Part shown: piece after piece, positions 7,162 through 17,445 of the stretch
How positions within the stretch are numbered: position 1 is the stretch's first letter
Layout of the letters: every line of letters starts with the position of its first letter
NCBI GenBank assembly: GCA_036725605.1
Contig: DAIMDW010000002.1
Span: 185,229 to 249,228 of the forward strand
Reading direction: 5' to 3'
DNA from: CALBTQ01 sp036725605
GTDB taxonomy: Bacteria; Lernaellota; Lernaellaia; Lernaellales; Lernaellaceae
DNA: 64,000 nt
Made by a program: the position numbers and the translations under genes
The notes under the pieces: model-generated
Databases searched by the model: none
Told to the model about the DNA's origin: nothing
What the model saw: only the letters and a program-made list of their open reading frames with translations

Positions 7162-9249
7162 TCAGCAACCACAACCATCATCATCGTTGTCGTCATCATC
7201 GTCGTCATCGGCTGCGTCGTCGTCATCGTCGTCGGCATCGTCGTCAATTGTATCATCATCGTCGTCATCGCCGCCACCGGTAACGGTGATGTAATCTTCG
7301 CGCACCATCTGATCGTCGCCGCCGGGGCCGGTCGCGGTCAGCGTGACCGTGTACGTGCCCGCCTGCGTATAGGTGTGCGAGGGATTGGCTTCGGTGCTCG
7401 TGCCGCCGTCGCCGAAGTTCCACTGCACGCTCGACAGGCAGCCCGCGTCGGCCACGGTGAGGTTGGTGAAGTCCACCGCCAACGGCGCGGAGCCGGTGCG
7501 CGGATCGGCGGAGAAATCGGCCGTCGGCGCGTCGCACACGGGCGTCGCTTCGATCGCGTCGATGTCCACGCCCGGCGTCGCCTCGTTGTTGTTGCCGTCG
7601 CCGTCGTCGCGAATCATCACGTAGCGCGCCTCGCTCAAGCCGCTGGCGCTGATGTCGAAGGACTGGTTGCCCGTGCCCGAGCCGACCGCCTGCCAGGGGC
7701 CGGTCCAGTTCTGCGCGACCAGCACGCTGTAGCCTTCGTCGTCGCCGTTTTCGAAGACGGTCAGTTCCTCGCCCGCACCGTCGACGATCGGGGTGAACTC
7801 GCCCATGTCGAACACGACGTAGCCGTTGACGCCGGTGGAGAAGGCGTTGCCGTCATGCCCGCCCAGCGCGGCGGCCGGCAGCGTGACGTTCGGCGGATTG
7901 TCGTTGGCGTCCTTGCGGATCATGAACACGGTGCGCACCGCCGCATACACCGCGTCTTTGGCCGGATCCAGATCGATGTTCTCTTCGGCATAGCCCGACG
8001 ACGGCACGGTGACGTTCACCTGGTTCCAGCCGTAGCCGTTGGCCCACACGTTCAACGTTTGCGCGCCCGGCGCCAGCAGGCGGTAGTAATCGCCGACCAG
8101 CGGATCGGAGGTGACCGGCAGACGGCCGGAGGCGATCACCACCGCTTCGATCGGATCGCCGGACACCGCGTCGCTGACGATGCCGCGCACGCCGTTGTCG
8201 GTCTGTTCCGCCCAGTCGATCATCGAGGGGATGTTCTTGTTGATGTATCCCTGCAGAGCCGTCGCCCCGGGCATCTTGACCGTGCTGATCTCCAGGATGA
8301 TCGACAGCGAGCCGAGCGTGCCGTGATACCAGTCCTCGGTCGTGCCGTCGGCGATGTACCACGCCGCGCCGTTGGTGATGTCATAGTTGCTCTGCGCGGC
8401 GTACACGTTGCTCATGTAAACTTCCAGATCATTTTCCGGACTGAGCGTGTAAAAACCGTCCCAGGTGTAATTGATAACCTCGGCGCCGCTGTGATAGCTG
8501 ACGGTGAGCACCGGGCGGATTTCCATGCCCAGGTTCATCACGCCGACCGTCTCGGACTCCGGCGTATAGGTGCCGAAGCCTTCCCAGGAGAACGGATAGT
8601 TGCGGTTCATGTCCACGCCGTTGCCGTTGCCGCGGCGCAGGGTCAGGCCGTCCGGATTCATGAAGGGCACCACGTAGATTTCGTTTTCGTCGACCAGCGA
8701 CGTGATGCGTGCGTCGCTGCCGTAGTTCTGCAGCAGGTAATAGATGAAGGCGAAGGCCAGCTCGTTGCCCACCGCCTCGTCGCCGTGAATCGTATGATCG
8801 AACAGCACCGCCGGCTCGGCTTCATCGTCGGCCGCGTTGTCGCTGATCTTGAGCACCATCACCTTTTTGCCGTTGGCGGAGTCGGCCACTTCGCTCAAAC
8901 GCGTCAGGGCCGGATAGGTCGAAGCGATGGTCTGCAACTCGGTCATCGACGTGGCGTAGCTGCGATAATCCTTGGTCGACGGCGTTTCCTGGCGACCCAA
9001 CACCTCGACGTTGTAGCCCAACCCGCGCAGGTAGGCGATTTCCGTGCCGCTGGCCAGCAACCGGTAGTCGGCGCCGTCACGGGCGGTGATGGTCAAATAC
9101 AGATCTTTGAGCAGATGGATATCGCTTTGGGTATCCAGGTGCAGCACCGCGTCGAAATCTTTTTCGTTGACGTTGGTCGTGATCGGTTCGGCGAACGCGA
9201 GTCCGCTCAGCAGCACCAGCGCCAACAGGGTGATCATCAATTTACGCAT
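7162..9249 (-). CDS. Secreted M14 zinc carboxypeptidase with PKD domain and Asp-rich GCGC tail
   Basis: A 695-residue protein. The ATG at 9249 is chosen because GGAG lies 9 nt upstream and a clean signal peptide begins there (MRKLMITLLALVLLSG); an in-frame ATG at 9279 overlaps the previous stop. After a propeptide the M14 catalytic domain shows zinc ligands H155, E158 (IHGDE) and H253 (SYHSGAE), substrate residues N215-R216 (MNRN) and general base E320 (ILEIS). Downstream come a CarboxypepD_reg-like domain, a jellyroll-like domain ending VDIDAIE, a PKD domain (WNFGDGG) and an Asp-rich tail ending GCGC. It likely digests proteins or peptides outside the cell. The tail may anchor or export it. 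The next gene upstream is a paralogue. Confidence 0.93.
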   Translation of the reverse strand: MRKLMITLLALVLLSGLAFAEPITTNVNEKDFDAVLHLDTQSDIHLLKDLYLTITARDGADYRLLASGTEIAYLRGLGYNVEVLGRQETPSTKDYRSYATSMTELQTIASTYPALTRLSEVADSANGKKVMVLKISDNAADDEAEPAVLFDHTIHGDEAVGNELAFAFIYYLLQNYGSDARITSLVDENEIYVVPFMNPDGLTLRRGNGNGVDMNRNYPFSWEGFGTYTPESETVGVMNLGMEIRPVLTVSYHSGAEVINYTWDGFYTLSPENDLEVYMSNVYAAQSNYDITNGAAWYIADGTTEDWYHGTLGSLSIILEISTVKMPGATALQGYINKNIPSMIDWAEQTDNGVRGIVSDAVSGDPIEAVVIASGRLPVTSDPLVGDYYRLLAPGAQTLNVWANGYGWNQVNVTVPSSGYAEENIDLDPAKDAVYAAVRTVFMIRKDANDNPPNVTLPAAALGGHDGNAFSTGVNGYVVFDMGEFTPIVDGAGEELTVFENGDDEGYSVLVAQNWTGPWQAVGSGTGNQSFDISASGLSEARYVMIRDDGDGNNNEATPGVDIDAIEATPVCDAPTADFSADPRTGSAPLAVDFTNLTVADAGCLSSVQWNFGDGGTSTEANPSHTYTQAGTYTVTLTATGPGGDDQMVREDYITVTGGGDDDDDDTIDDDADDDDDDAADDDDDDDNDDDGCGC

Positions 9250-9278
9250 TGTCGGTTTCTCCACAACGTTGGAAATCA

Positions 9279-11315
9279 TCAGCAGCCGCAGCCGTCGTCG
9301 TCGTCATCATCGTCGCCGGTGGCGTCATCGTCGGTCGCATCGTCATCGGTCGCATCGTCATCGGAAGCGTCGTCGTCGATATCATCGTCGCCGGTGTCGT
9401 CGTCATCGGTGTCGTCATCGTCGTCGATGTCATCGTCGCCGGTGTCGTCGTCATCGGTATCGTCATCGCCGGTATCGTCGTCGGTCGTGTCATCGTCGGT
9501 CGTATCGTCGTCGGTCGTGTCGTCATCGGCCGTATCGTCGTCGCCGGTGTCGTCGTCGACAGTGTCGTCGTCGACGGCGTCGTCATCGGCGCTGCCTTCG
9601 GTCACCTCGATCGAATCGATGTCCGCGCCGGGCGTGGCCGTGAAGTTCGAGCCGTCGCCGTCGTCTTCGATGCGTACGTAGCGGATCGTCGAGAAGGTCA
9701 CGCCGTCCAGGGCGAAGTAGTGGCTGCCCGTGCCCGTGCCCAACGATTGCCATGGACCGTTCCAGTCCTCGGCGACCTTCACGGTGTAGCCGTCGGCGCC
9801 GTCACTGGATTTTTCGGTGACGTAGATTCCGTGCGTGTCGTCGCAGGGCACCGGCGTATTGGCGCCCATGTCGAACACGGCCCAACCGTCAACGCCCAGC
9901 GAGAAAGCGATGTCGTTCGGGCCGCCCAAGGCCGCTTTGGGCAAGGACACGTTGGCCGGATCGTCGCTGGAATCGTTGCGCATGTTGATCACGCAACGCA
10001 CGGCGGCGAAATCGTCGGTCGGCGTGTCCATCGACACGTTGAGCGTCTCGTAGCCGGAACTGGGAACGGTCACGTCGTTGATCGTCTTCCAGCCGTAGCC
10101 GTTGGCCCAGACGTACACGGTGTAGGTGCCCGCTTCGAGCACGCGATAATAGTCGCCGTCGTCCGGATCGGACGTCACCGGCAGATGGTTGCCGACCAGA
10201 ATCGTCGCTTCCACCGCCTCGTCGGTCACCGAGTCGGTCACCACGCCCCGCAGGCCCTGTTCGGGAAGCTCCGAGTAATCGAGCATCGCCGGCAGATTCA
10301 AATCGACGTAGTAGGAGATGTTCGACGGCATTTTCACGTTGCTGAGTTCCACGATCACCGAAGCGGCGCCCAACGAACCGTGGTGCCAATCCTCCAGCGT
10401 GCCGTCGGCGACGTACCAGGCCGCGCCGTTGATGATGCCGTAGCTGGTTTCCTCGTCGTACACCTCGGAGATCATGATCTCGATCCCGTCGTCGGGGCTG
10501 AGCGTCTCGATGCCGTCCCAGTTGTAATTAATGACCTCCGCGCCGGAATGGTAATTGATGTACATGACCGGATTGTGCACCAGCGAGAAGTTGATCAGGG
10601 CTTCGGTTTCGGGTTCCGCCGACCAGGCGCTATATCCTTCCCACCAGAAAGGAAAATTGCGGTTGATGTCGACCCAATTCCCGTTGCTGCGACGCACATG
10701 GTAGTAACCGTCCGGATTGATCATCGGGGTCAAATAGATCTGGTGGTTATCGACCAGATCGGTGATCCGCGTATCGGTGCCGTAGTTGGTCAGCAGCATT
10801 TCCAGGAAACCGAAGGCGACCTCGGTGCCGATCTGCTCGTCGCCGTGCACGCTGAAATCGTAAAGGATCGCCGGTTCGGCTTCGTCGGAACCCACGTTAT
10901 CGGAAATTTTGATCGCCCAGATGTCGCGCCCCTCTTCCGAAGTCCCGATGGAGAATTTCGAGGCGATCGACGTGTGGGCGTTGACCAACGTGTCCAGGTC
11001 GGAAACGGCCTGGGCGAAGGAGCGGTAATCCTCTTTCGCTTTGATCTGATCGGTGCGCCCGAGCACTTCGACCTTCCAACCGTTTTGCTGCAGGAAAGCC
11101 ACTTCCTCGGCGCTGGCCAGCAACGAAACCTTGAGTTCGTGACGCGAGGTGATCCACAAACCATAGGGCTTGAGCGCGGCCAGATCGGCGAGATCGTCGA
11201 TCGTCAACACCGCTTCATAAACGCGCTGCGCATTGTCGGTGGTAAGCGGCGCGGCATGCGCGAAGGAAGCCAACAGGGCAACCAACAGGGTCGCGAGAAT
11301 AAGTCGTCGAGCCAT
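9279..11315 (-). CDS. Secreted M14 zinc carboxypeptidase, paralogue, long Asp/Thr tail ending GCGC
   Basis: A 678-residue protein. The start ATG at 11315 has AAGGAG upstream and opens a signal peptide (MARRLILATLLVALLASFAHA). The M14 centre is complete: H157, E160 (VHGDE), H256 (NYHSGAE), N218-R219 (INRN), E323 (VIVE). A CarboxypepD_reg-like domain and the same jellyroll-like domain (VFDMG...ADIDSIE) follow, but no PKD domain. The tail is longer than in its paralogue: over 100 residues of DDDT/DDDA units, then GCGC. The stop at 9279-9281 overlaps an in-frame ATG of the downstream paralogue, so one transcript likely carries both. The pair looks like a tandem duplication that diverged at the C-terminus by loss or gain of PKD. 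Confidence 0.93.
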   Translation of the reverse strand: MARRLILATLLVALLASFAHAAPLTTDNAQRVYEAVLTIDDLADLAALKPYGLWITSRHELKVSLLASAEEVAFLQQNGWKVEVLGRTDQIKAKEDYRSFAQAVSDLDTLVNAHTSIASKFSIGTSEEGRDIWAIKISDNVGSDEAEPAILYDFSVHGDEQIGTEVAFGFLEMLLTNYGTDTRITDLVDNHQIYLTPMINPDGYYHVRRSNGNWVDINRNFPFWWEGYSAWSAEPETEALINFSLVHNPVMYINYHSGAEVINYNWDGIETLSPDDGIEIMISEVYDEETSYGIINGAAWYVADGTLEDWHHGSLGAASVIVELSNVKMPSNISYYVDLNLPAMLDYSELPEQGLRGVVTDSVTDEAVEATILVGNHLPVTSDPDDGDYYRVLEAGTYTVYVWANGYGWKTINDVTVPSSGYETLNVSMDTPTDDFAAVRCVINMRNDSSDDPANVSLPKAALGGPNDIAFSLGVDGWAVFDMGANTPVPCDDTHGIYVTEKSSDGADGYTVKVAEDWNGPWQSLGTGTGSHYFALDGVTFSTIRYVRIEDDGDGSNFTATPGADIDSIEVTEGSADDDAVDDDTVDDDTGDDDTADDDTTDDDTTDDDTTDDDTGDDDTDDDDTGDDDIDDDDDTDDDDTGDDDIDDDASDDDATDDDATDDDATGDDDDDDDGCGC

Positions 11316-11514
11316 GAGTGTATCTCTCCTTGTCAAACACCTTCCCGCTCCCCCAAAGGAAGGACTTTTTGAAACGCGACATTTTTACACCAATTTCCAT
11401 TAAGTGACCATCCCTTCGGTGTTTTGTAACAGCGAAGCGATTTCGCCGCCGGCGGAACCTTTTGGCCGGTGCATTTGTCATTTTTCACAGAGACAAATAA
11501 TTCGGGAGCAGGTC

Positions 11515-12795
11515 ATGGGCAAGCGCATTGCGGCCGTAGTGGGCGTCTACCTTCTGATCACCGCCGCCTGGCTCGTTTTGGGCGGTTCGATGAGCGTACG
11601 GTCGATGGATCTGTCGCGCAAACTTTCGCCGGAGGTCGCCGGCTTATGGGGCAATCGGCAGGTACAGCAGGCGCCGGAATTGGAGTTCGGCTGGTGGACC
11701 ACCAAGATCGAAACCGAGGAAGTGACCGATCCGGCGACGAAAAAAACCAAGATCGTTACGCGCACCCGTCAGGTGATCGAGCGCAAGCCGGTTATTCTGG
11801 AAAAATCGACGGTGAACGTCGCGTTGGACCTGGCCCATCGGCAAAAGGGATTGCTTTGGTATTCCACCTACCAGGTCGATTTCGCCGGGGAGTACGGTTA
11901 CCGACAGAACGAAGACCGTGACGGCTTTTTGTTCGTCACTTATCGCTTCCCCACCTCCCAGGCGTCCTACGACGATTTCCGCTTTCAACTGCAAGGGCGT
12001 CCCGACCTGCAACCGCGCGAGATATCCGGCGGCGACGGCAAAGCGCTGCAATACAGCGTGCCGGTCAGGCGCGGCGAACATGTCGACTTCACGCTGGCCT
12101 ACCGCAGTCGCGGATTGGATTTCTGGCGCTATTCGTTCGGGTCCTCGGTCGATCAGGTGCGTAACTTCACCCTGACGATGAACACCAATTTCGCCGACAT
12201 CGATTTTCCCGAGGGGACGATTTCGCCCAACACGAAGGAACGCCGGGGCGACGGCTGGACGCTGGCCTGGACGTTCAACAATCTGATTTCCGGTTACGAC
12301 ATCGGCATGGACATGCCCGCCAAGCTCAATCCCGGTCCGCTGGCGGCGCAGATCAGCTTTTTCGCGCCGTTGAGCCTGCTGTTCTTTTTCATCTGGCTGT
12401 TTGTGATCACGCTGCTGCGCAAGGTCGATCTGCATCCGCTGAACTACCTGTTTTTGGGCGCGGCGTTTTTCGCGTTTCACTTGCTGTTCGCCTACACAGT
12501 CGATCACCTGGCGTTGATTCCGGCCTTCCTGCTCAGTTCGGCGGTGTCGGTGTTTCTGGTGGTCAGTTACCTGCGGCTGGTGGTCGGTCTGCGCTTCGCC
12601 GCGCTCGAGGCCGGCGGCGCACAGGTGCTGTACCTGGTGTTGTTTTCCTACGCGCATTTTTACGAAGGCTGGACCGGGCTGATCGTCACTTGCGGCTCGA
12701 TCGTCACCCTGTTCGTCCTGATGCAACTCACCGGCCGCATCAACTGGAGCGAAAAATTCGGTCAGGCCAAAGTTCCCACGGCTCAACGCGTGTGA
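11515..12795 (+). CDS. CreD-like inner-membrane protein
   Basis: A 426-residue protein. The start is placed at ATG 11515 (MGKRIAAVVG) behind GGGAG; the frame is open further upstream, but that part looks non-coding. An N-terminal membrane helix (residues 5-25) is followed by a large extracytoplasmic beta-rich domain up to about residue 275 and then about five or six helices (from SFFAPLSLLFFFIWLF). This is the architecture of CreD (Pfam PF06123), an inner-membrane protein tied to the CreBC stress/carbon response in enterobacteria, whose molecular role is unsettled. The motif HPLNYLFLGAAFFAFHLLFAY matches the well-conserved part of CreD. No creB or creC is adjacent, so it may stand alone here. 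Confidence 0.7.
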   Translation: MGKRIAAVVGVYLLITAAWLVLGGSMSVRSMDLSRKLSPEVAGLWGNRQVQQAPELEFGWWTTKIETEEVTDPATKKTKIVTRTRQVIERKPVILEKSTVNVALDLAHRQKGLLWYSTYQVDFAGEYGYRQNEDRDGFLFVTYRFPTSQASYDDFRFQLQGRPDLQPREISGGDGKALQYSVPVRRGEHVDFTLAYRSRGLDFWRYSFGSSVDQVRNFTLTMNTNFADIDFPEGTISPNTKERRGDGWTLAWTFNNLISGYDIGMDMPAKLNPGPLAAQISFFAPLSLLFFFIWLFVITLLRKVDLHPLNYLFLGAAFFAFHLLFAYTVDHLALIPAFLLSSAVSVFLVVSYLRLVVGLRFAALEAGGAQVLYLVLFSYAHFYEGWTGLIVTCGSIVTLFVLMQLTGRINWSEKFGQAKVPTAQRV

Positions 12796-12847
12796 GTTCG
12801 GCCAAAAACTTTTTGAACGGCCAACCCATTTTCCGGTCACGAGAATC

Positions 12848-12875
12848 TTGATTTTGACTTTTGTCTCGGTAGAAT
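12848..12875 (+). promoter_or_regulatory. Sigma-70-like promoter of the MBL-fold gene
   Basis: TTGATT (12848-12853), 16-bp spacer, TAGAAT (12870-12875). The predicted transcript start falls at about 12882, past the first in-frame ATG (12877). That supports the later ATG at 12904 as the true start of the next gene. Confidence 0.5.
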
Positions 12876-12903
12876 AATGGAAACATTTCGGAGTTCCATC
12901 GTT

Positions 12904-13569
12904 ATGCCGTTTCGTAAAGTAGCCGGCGGAATCTATCTGGTCGGCGGCGATACGCTTAGCCATCCGGAAGATTGTCTGGTCTATTTCGTGGAAGGTCCGC
13001 CGGCGATTTTGATCGACGCGGGAGCCAACCGCGTGGCCAACCGCATTTTGGACAACGTCGCCGAACTCGGCGTCGATCCGCAGGAAATCGACTTCTGTGT
13101 GCTGACCCACGGCCACATCGATCACATCGGCGGCGCGTTGAACGTGCGCGAGGTGACTTTGTGCAAGTTGATCGCCCACGAGGACGATGCCGAAATCATC
13201 GAGTCGGGCGATCCGGTGCGCACGGCCTCCAAGATGTACGGCATCAAACTGCCCAAGTGCAATCTCGACGATTATCTGTTCGGCGACGAAGGCGAACTGG
13301 GCGATTTGAAGTGGCTGCACATTCCCGGCCACACGCCCGGCAGCATCGCCCTGTACCTGGACGCGCCCGACGGCCGCGTTCTGTTCGCGCAGGACGTCCA
13401 CGGTCCGTTCCTGCCGGATTTCGGCTCGGACATCGAGCTGTGGCGGCAGAGCATGGAGCGGCTGTTGGCCCTGGAAGCCGACGTTTTGTGCGAGGGACAC
13501 TACGGCGTGTACCGCGGCAAAGACGAGGTCGCGCGTTACATTCAATCGCAATTGGCGGCCAACCGCTGA
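12904..13569 (+). CDS. MBL-fold metallo-hydrolase
   Basis: A 221-residue protein. The metallo-beta-lactamase signature THGHIDHIGG binds the first two metal sites; later ligands are the His in HIPGHTPGS, the Asp in FAQDVHG and the His in CEGHYG. This is a complete two-metal active site of the glyoxalase II-like subgroup. It is probably a cytoplasmic thioester or ester hydrolase; the substrate cannot be inferred. The start at ATG 12904 has GGAG 10 nt upstream and agrees with the promoter position; ATG 12877 would add nine residues. It lies 67 bp upstream of purD, possibly on the same transcript. Confidence 0.85.
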   Translation: MPFRKVAGGIYLVGGDTLSHPEDCLVYFVEGPPAILIDAGANRVANRILDNVAELGVDPQEIDFCVLTHGHIDHIGGALNVREVTLCKLIAHEDDAEIIESGDPVRTASKMYGIKLPKCNLDDYLFGDEGELGDLKWLHIPGHTPGSIALYLDAPDGRVLFAQDVHGPFLPDFGSDIELWRQSMERLLALEADVLCEGHYGVYRGKDEVARYIQSQLAANR

Positions 13570-13636
13570 CCCTTGGCCTACCGTTCGCCATTTGTTACCA
13601 TTCCTGTTTCCGCGGACAAGCTGTAAGGAGGCTGTG

Positions 13637-14911
<1,275 letters not shown>

Positions 14912-14912
14912 G

Positions 14913-15407
14913 ATGGCCAAGGTGTTGATTCTGATGGGCTCGGATTCGGACTGGCCGGTCATGTCGGCCGCGGCGGAAGTGTTGGACGGCTTCGGCGTGG
15001 GCTACCAGACGCACGTGAGCAGCGCGCACCGCACGCCGGATCGCACGGCCAAGATGGTCCGCGAAGCGCGCGACAACGGCTTCTTCGCCATCATCGCCGG
15101 CGCGGGCGCGGCCGCGCACCTGGCGGGCGTTGTCGCGGCGCACACTTCGCTGCCGGTGTTGGGCGTGCCGCTCAACGCCACCAGCCTGCAGGGGCTCGAC
15201 GCTTTGCTGGCCACGGTGCAGATGCCGGCGGGCGTGCCGGTGGCCACGTTTGCCATCGGCGAGGCGGGCGCGCGCAACGCCGCGTTATTCGCCGTGCAGA
15301 TTCTCGGCACGTCGCGGAAAAAATTCGCCGACAAACTCGACGTTTACAAACAGGAGATGGCGAAAAAAGTCGAAGCGAAAGACCGGAAACTCAATGAAGG
15401 AAAATAA
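14913..15407 (+). CDS. purE: 5-(carboxyamino)imidazole ribonucleotide mutase, class I
   Basis: A 164-residue enzyme that converts N5-CAIR to CAIR in purine synthesis. The class I signatures are all present: MGSDSDWPVM at the N-terminus, the catalytic SAHRTP loop, GAGAAAHLAGVVAAHT and VPVATFAIG. A class I enzyme normally works with PurK, which is not in this window. GGAG lies 7 nt before the ATG, inside the purD end. Confidence 0.97.
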   Translation: MAKVLILMGSDSDWPVMSAAAEVLDGFGVGYQTHVSSAHRTPDRTAKMVREARDNGFFAIIAGAGAAAHLAGVVAAHTSLPVLGVPLNATSLQGLDALLATVQMPAGVPVATFAIGEAGARNAALFAVQILGTSRKKFADKLDVYKQEMAKKVEAKDRKLNEGK

Positions 15408-15457
15408 CGTTTTTTGACTTGCGCCCGTCGTCAAGAACGGATATTTTTTGCAGCGTT

Positions 15458-16102
15458 ATGAATGAGCAGGAACCCGAGCGAGAACAACCTCCGAGTTTGC
15501 TGAGGACTTACGCCCGCCAATTGACGGACGGCGAGGTCATCGCATTTCCCACAGAGACATTCTACGGTCTACTGGCCCGAATCGACCGTCCGCAGGCCTT
15601 GGTGCGCTTGTTCGAGCTCAAGGGCCGACCGCCGAACAACCCCCTGCCCGTCATCGTCGCCGACCTCGAGCAGACAAAAGCACTGTGGCGCGAAGTGCCG
15701 CCCATGGCGCAAAAACTCATCGACGCGTTCTGGCCCGGCCCGCTGACGCTGATCCTGCCCGCCGTGGAAACGCTCTCCGAGTTGATCACCGCCGGCGCCG
15801 GGACGGTCGGCGCGCGGCAACCGGGCAGCGCCGCCGCGCGAGGCATCGCCGCCATGACCGGCCAGGCCCTGGTGGCGACCAGCGCCAATCCGTCAACCAG
15901 GCCCCCGGCGACCAGTGCGGCGCAGGTGCGAGAATATTTCGGCGACGCGGTGACGATCGCCGACGGACCGCCATTGCCCGCCAGCCGCGGCAGCACGGTG
16001 CTGGACCTGACCAAGTGGCCGCCGTTATTGCTGCGTGACGGTGACGCGTCCCGGCAGCGGATCGAAACGATTTTGGGCGTTAGCCTGGAAATGAGGAACT
16101 GA
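15458..16102 (+). CDS. L-threonylcarbamoyladenylate synthase (Sua5/YciO/TsaC family)
   Basis: A 214-residue protein with the YrdC fold. Landmarks are the N-terminal FPTETFYGLLARID (the family's PTETVYGLG motif), the KGRPPNNPLPV loop that binds ATP/bicarbonate, FWPGPLTLILP and TSANPSTRPP. TsaC/Sua5 makes the threonylcarbamoyl-AMP used for t6A37 of tRNAs reading ANN codons. The length fits the short TsaC/YciO type, without the Sua5 C-terminal domain, and YciO-like paralogues of uncertain function cannot be excluded, hence no symbol. ATG 15458 is chosen on homology; it lacks a clear Shine-Dalgarno. The DUF1015 gene follows after 2 bp. Confidence 0.88.
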   Translation: MNEQEPEREQPPSLLRTYARQLTDGEVIAFPTETFYGLLARIDRPQALVRLFELKGRPPNNPLPVIVADLEQTKALWREVPPMAQKLIDAFWPGPLTLILPAVETLSELITAGAGTVGARQPGSAAARGIAAMTGQALVATSANPSTRPPATSAAQVREYFGDAVTIADGPPLPASRGSTVLDLTKWPPLLLRDGDASRQRIETILGVSLEMRN

Positions 16103-16104
16103 AC

Positions 16105-17445
16105 GTGGCCGTAATCAGCCCCTTCGCCGCCTGGCGATACAATCCGGAGAAGATCGCCAACCTCGATGAGGTGATCGCGCCTCCGTACGATCGCATCGAC
16201 CCCGGCTTGCGCGCCGAACTGGCGCAGCGCCATGCGTACAATATCGTGCGCCTCACGCCGCCGCTGGGTACGGTGGACGACGGCAACGTGAACCAGGTGG
16301 CCGATCTCGTGGCCGCCGATTTGTCCAAATGGATGCAAGAGGAAATCCTGCGGCAGGACGACACGGAGGCGATTTACTACTACCGCCTCGGCTATCCGGC
16401 GCCCGACGGCCGACGGACGGTCCGCAAGGGCTTCATCGCGCTGCTCAACCTGGAAAACGAACAAAGCACGCTCGTGCTGCCCAGCGAGTCGGACTGGATG
16501 AATCCGCGCTTTGACCGCCTGGAGCTGTTGGAAACGGTGCGCGCGTTGTTCGCGCCGATTTTCGTCTTGTTCCCCGACAACGAACGCGAAGTGATGTCGT
16601 TGATCACCGGCGCGGCCGAGAACGATCCGGTCATCGACACCGAAACCGCCGACGGCATCGAGCACAACCTGTATCGTCTGACCGACCCGGAGGCCGTCGC
16701 CAAGGTCATCGACCTGATGAAAAGCCGGCCGGTCGCGCTCGTCGACGGTCACCAGCGTTACCGGACGATGCAGTCCTACGCGCAGGCGCATCCGGAGAAC
16801 GTCGCCGGGCGCAGAATCATGGCCTGCTTCGTGCCGATTCAGGATGACGGTTTGGGCATGCTGCCCATCCACCGCGCGGTCACCGGGCTGCCGGAACTCA
16901 AGCCCGACACCCTGTTGTTGGATCTGGCGAGCAACTTCTATATTCGCGAGATCACGCAGGCCGAAGCCGGCGGCGACCTGCTCGGCTACGCCCTGGAAGA
17001 GCTGGCGCGCGAGGGGCAATACAACGAACCGGCGTTCATTATGGGCATTGCCGGACTGTCCACATTAATGCTGTTGACGGTCAAGAGCGATGCGGCCAAA
17101 ATAGCGCTGCCTGACGGCCTGGCGGAGCCCATTCGTCAATTGGACGCCGCCCTGCTGCATCAGCTTGTGTTACAAGGGTCGCTGAACCTCGACCCGGAAA
17201 GAAGAGAAAACGGCGAAGTGCTTTTTTTCGACGACCCCCATCAGTTGCCCGAACTGCTGGCGAGCGGTCAAGCCCAGGTGGTCTTTCTGTGCAATCCCTT
17301 GCGCCCCGACCAACTGCAGGCCGTGCTGGACGCCAAGTTGAAACTTCCGCACAAAGTGGCTCGTTTCCTGCCTGAAGTGCCGGCAGGGCTGCTGGTGTAT
17401 TCGTTTGATTCACTCAGCCGAAACGACGGAGGAACGAATGGCTGA
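16105..17445 (+). CDS. DUF1015 family protein
   Basis: A 446-residue soluble protein of family DUF1015 (COG4198): it opens with the typical ISPFAAWRYNPEKI...EVIAPPYDRID and carries the central motif VDGHQRYRTMQSY. Start codon is GTG with GAGGA upstream. The family is widespread and often sits near serine or tRNA metabolism genes, but its biochemical role is not established to my knowledge. It is sandwiched between the Sua5/TsaC-type gene (2-bp gap) and a tRNA-methyltransferase-like gene (8-nt overlap at ATGGCTGA), which suggests an RNA or translation theme; this is an inference from context. Confidence 0.88.
   Translation: MAVISPFAAWRYNPEKIANLDEVIAPPYDRIDPGLRAELAQRHAYNIVRLTPPLGTVDDGNVNQVADLVAADLSKWMQEEILRQDDTEAIYYYRLGYPAPDGRRTVRKGFIALLNLENEQSTLVLPSESDWMNPRFDRLELLETVRALFAPIFVLFPDNEREVMSLITGAAENDPVIDTETADGIEHNLYRLTDPEAVAKVIDLMKSRPVALVDGHQRYRTMQSYAQAHPENVAGRRIMACFVPIQDDGLGMLPIHRAVTGLPELKPDTLLLDLASNFYIREITQAEAGGDLLGYALEELAREGQYNEPAFIMGIAGLSTLMLLTVKSDAAKIALPDGLAEPIRQLDAALLHQLVLQGSLNLDPERRENGEVLFFDDPHQLPELLASGQAQVVFLCNPLRPDQLQAVLDAKLKLPHKVARFLPEVPAGLLVYSFDSLSRNDGGTNG

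Noticed and set aside
9290..9600. Regularly spaced short repeats that could suggest a CRISPR array or microsatellite
   Set aside because: The repeat unit is a run of Asp/Thr codons in frame with a signal-peptide-bearing carboxypeptidase; there are no unique spacers of constant length.
7087..11372. Very long open frames on the + strand opposite the carboxypeptidases (His/Arg/Val/Ser-rich)
   Set aside because: They are antisense by-products of GC-rich, Asp-rich coding DNA: no ribosome sites, no domains, and the minus-strand proteins have complete catalytic motifs.
12800..12840. Hairpin-like sequence with A-run and T-run after the CreD-like gene
   Set aside because: The pairing is interrupted (GGCC blocks do not align symmetrically) and there is no clean T-tract, so I do not call a terminator.
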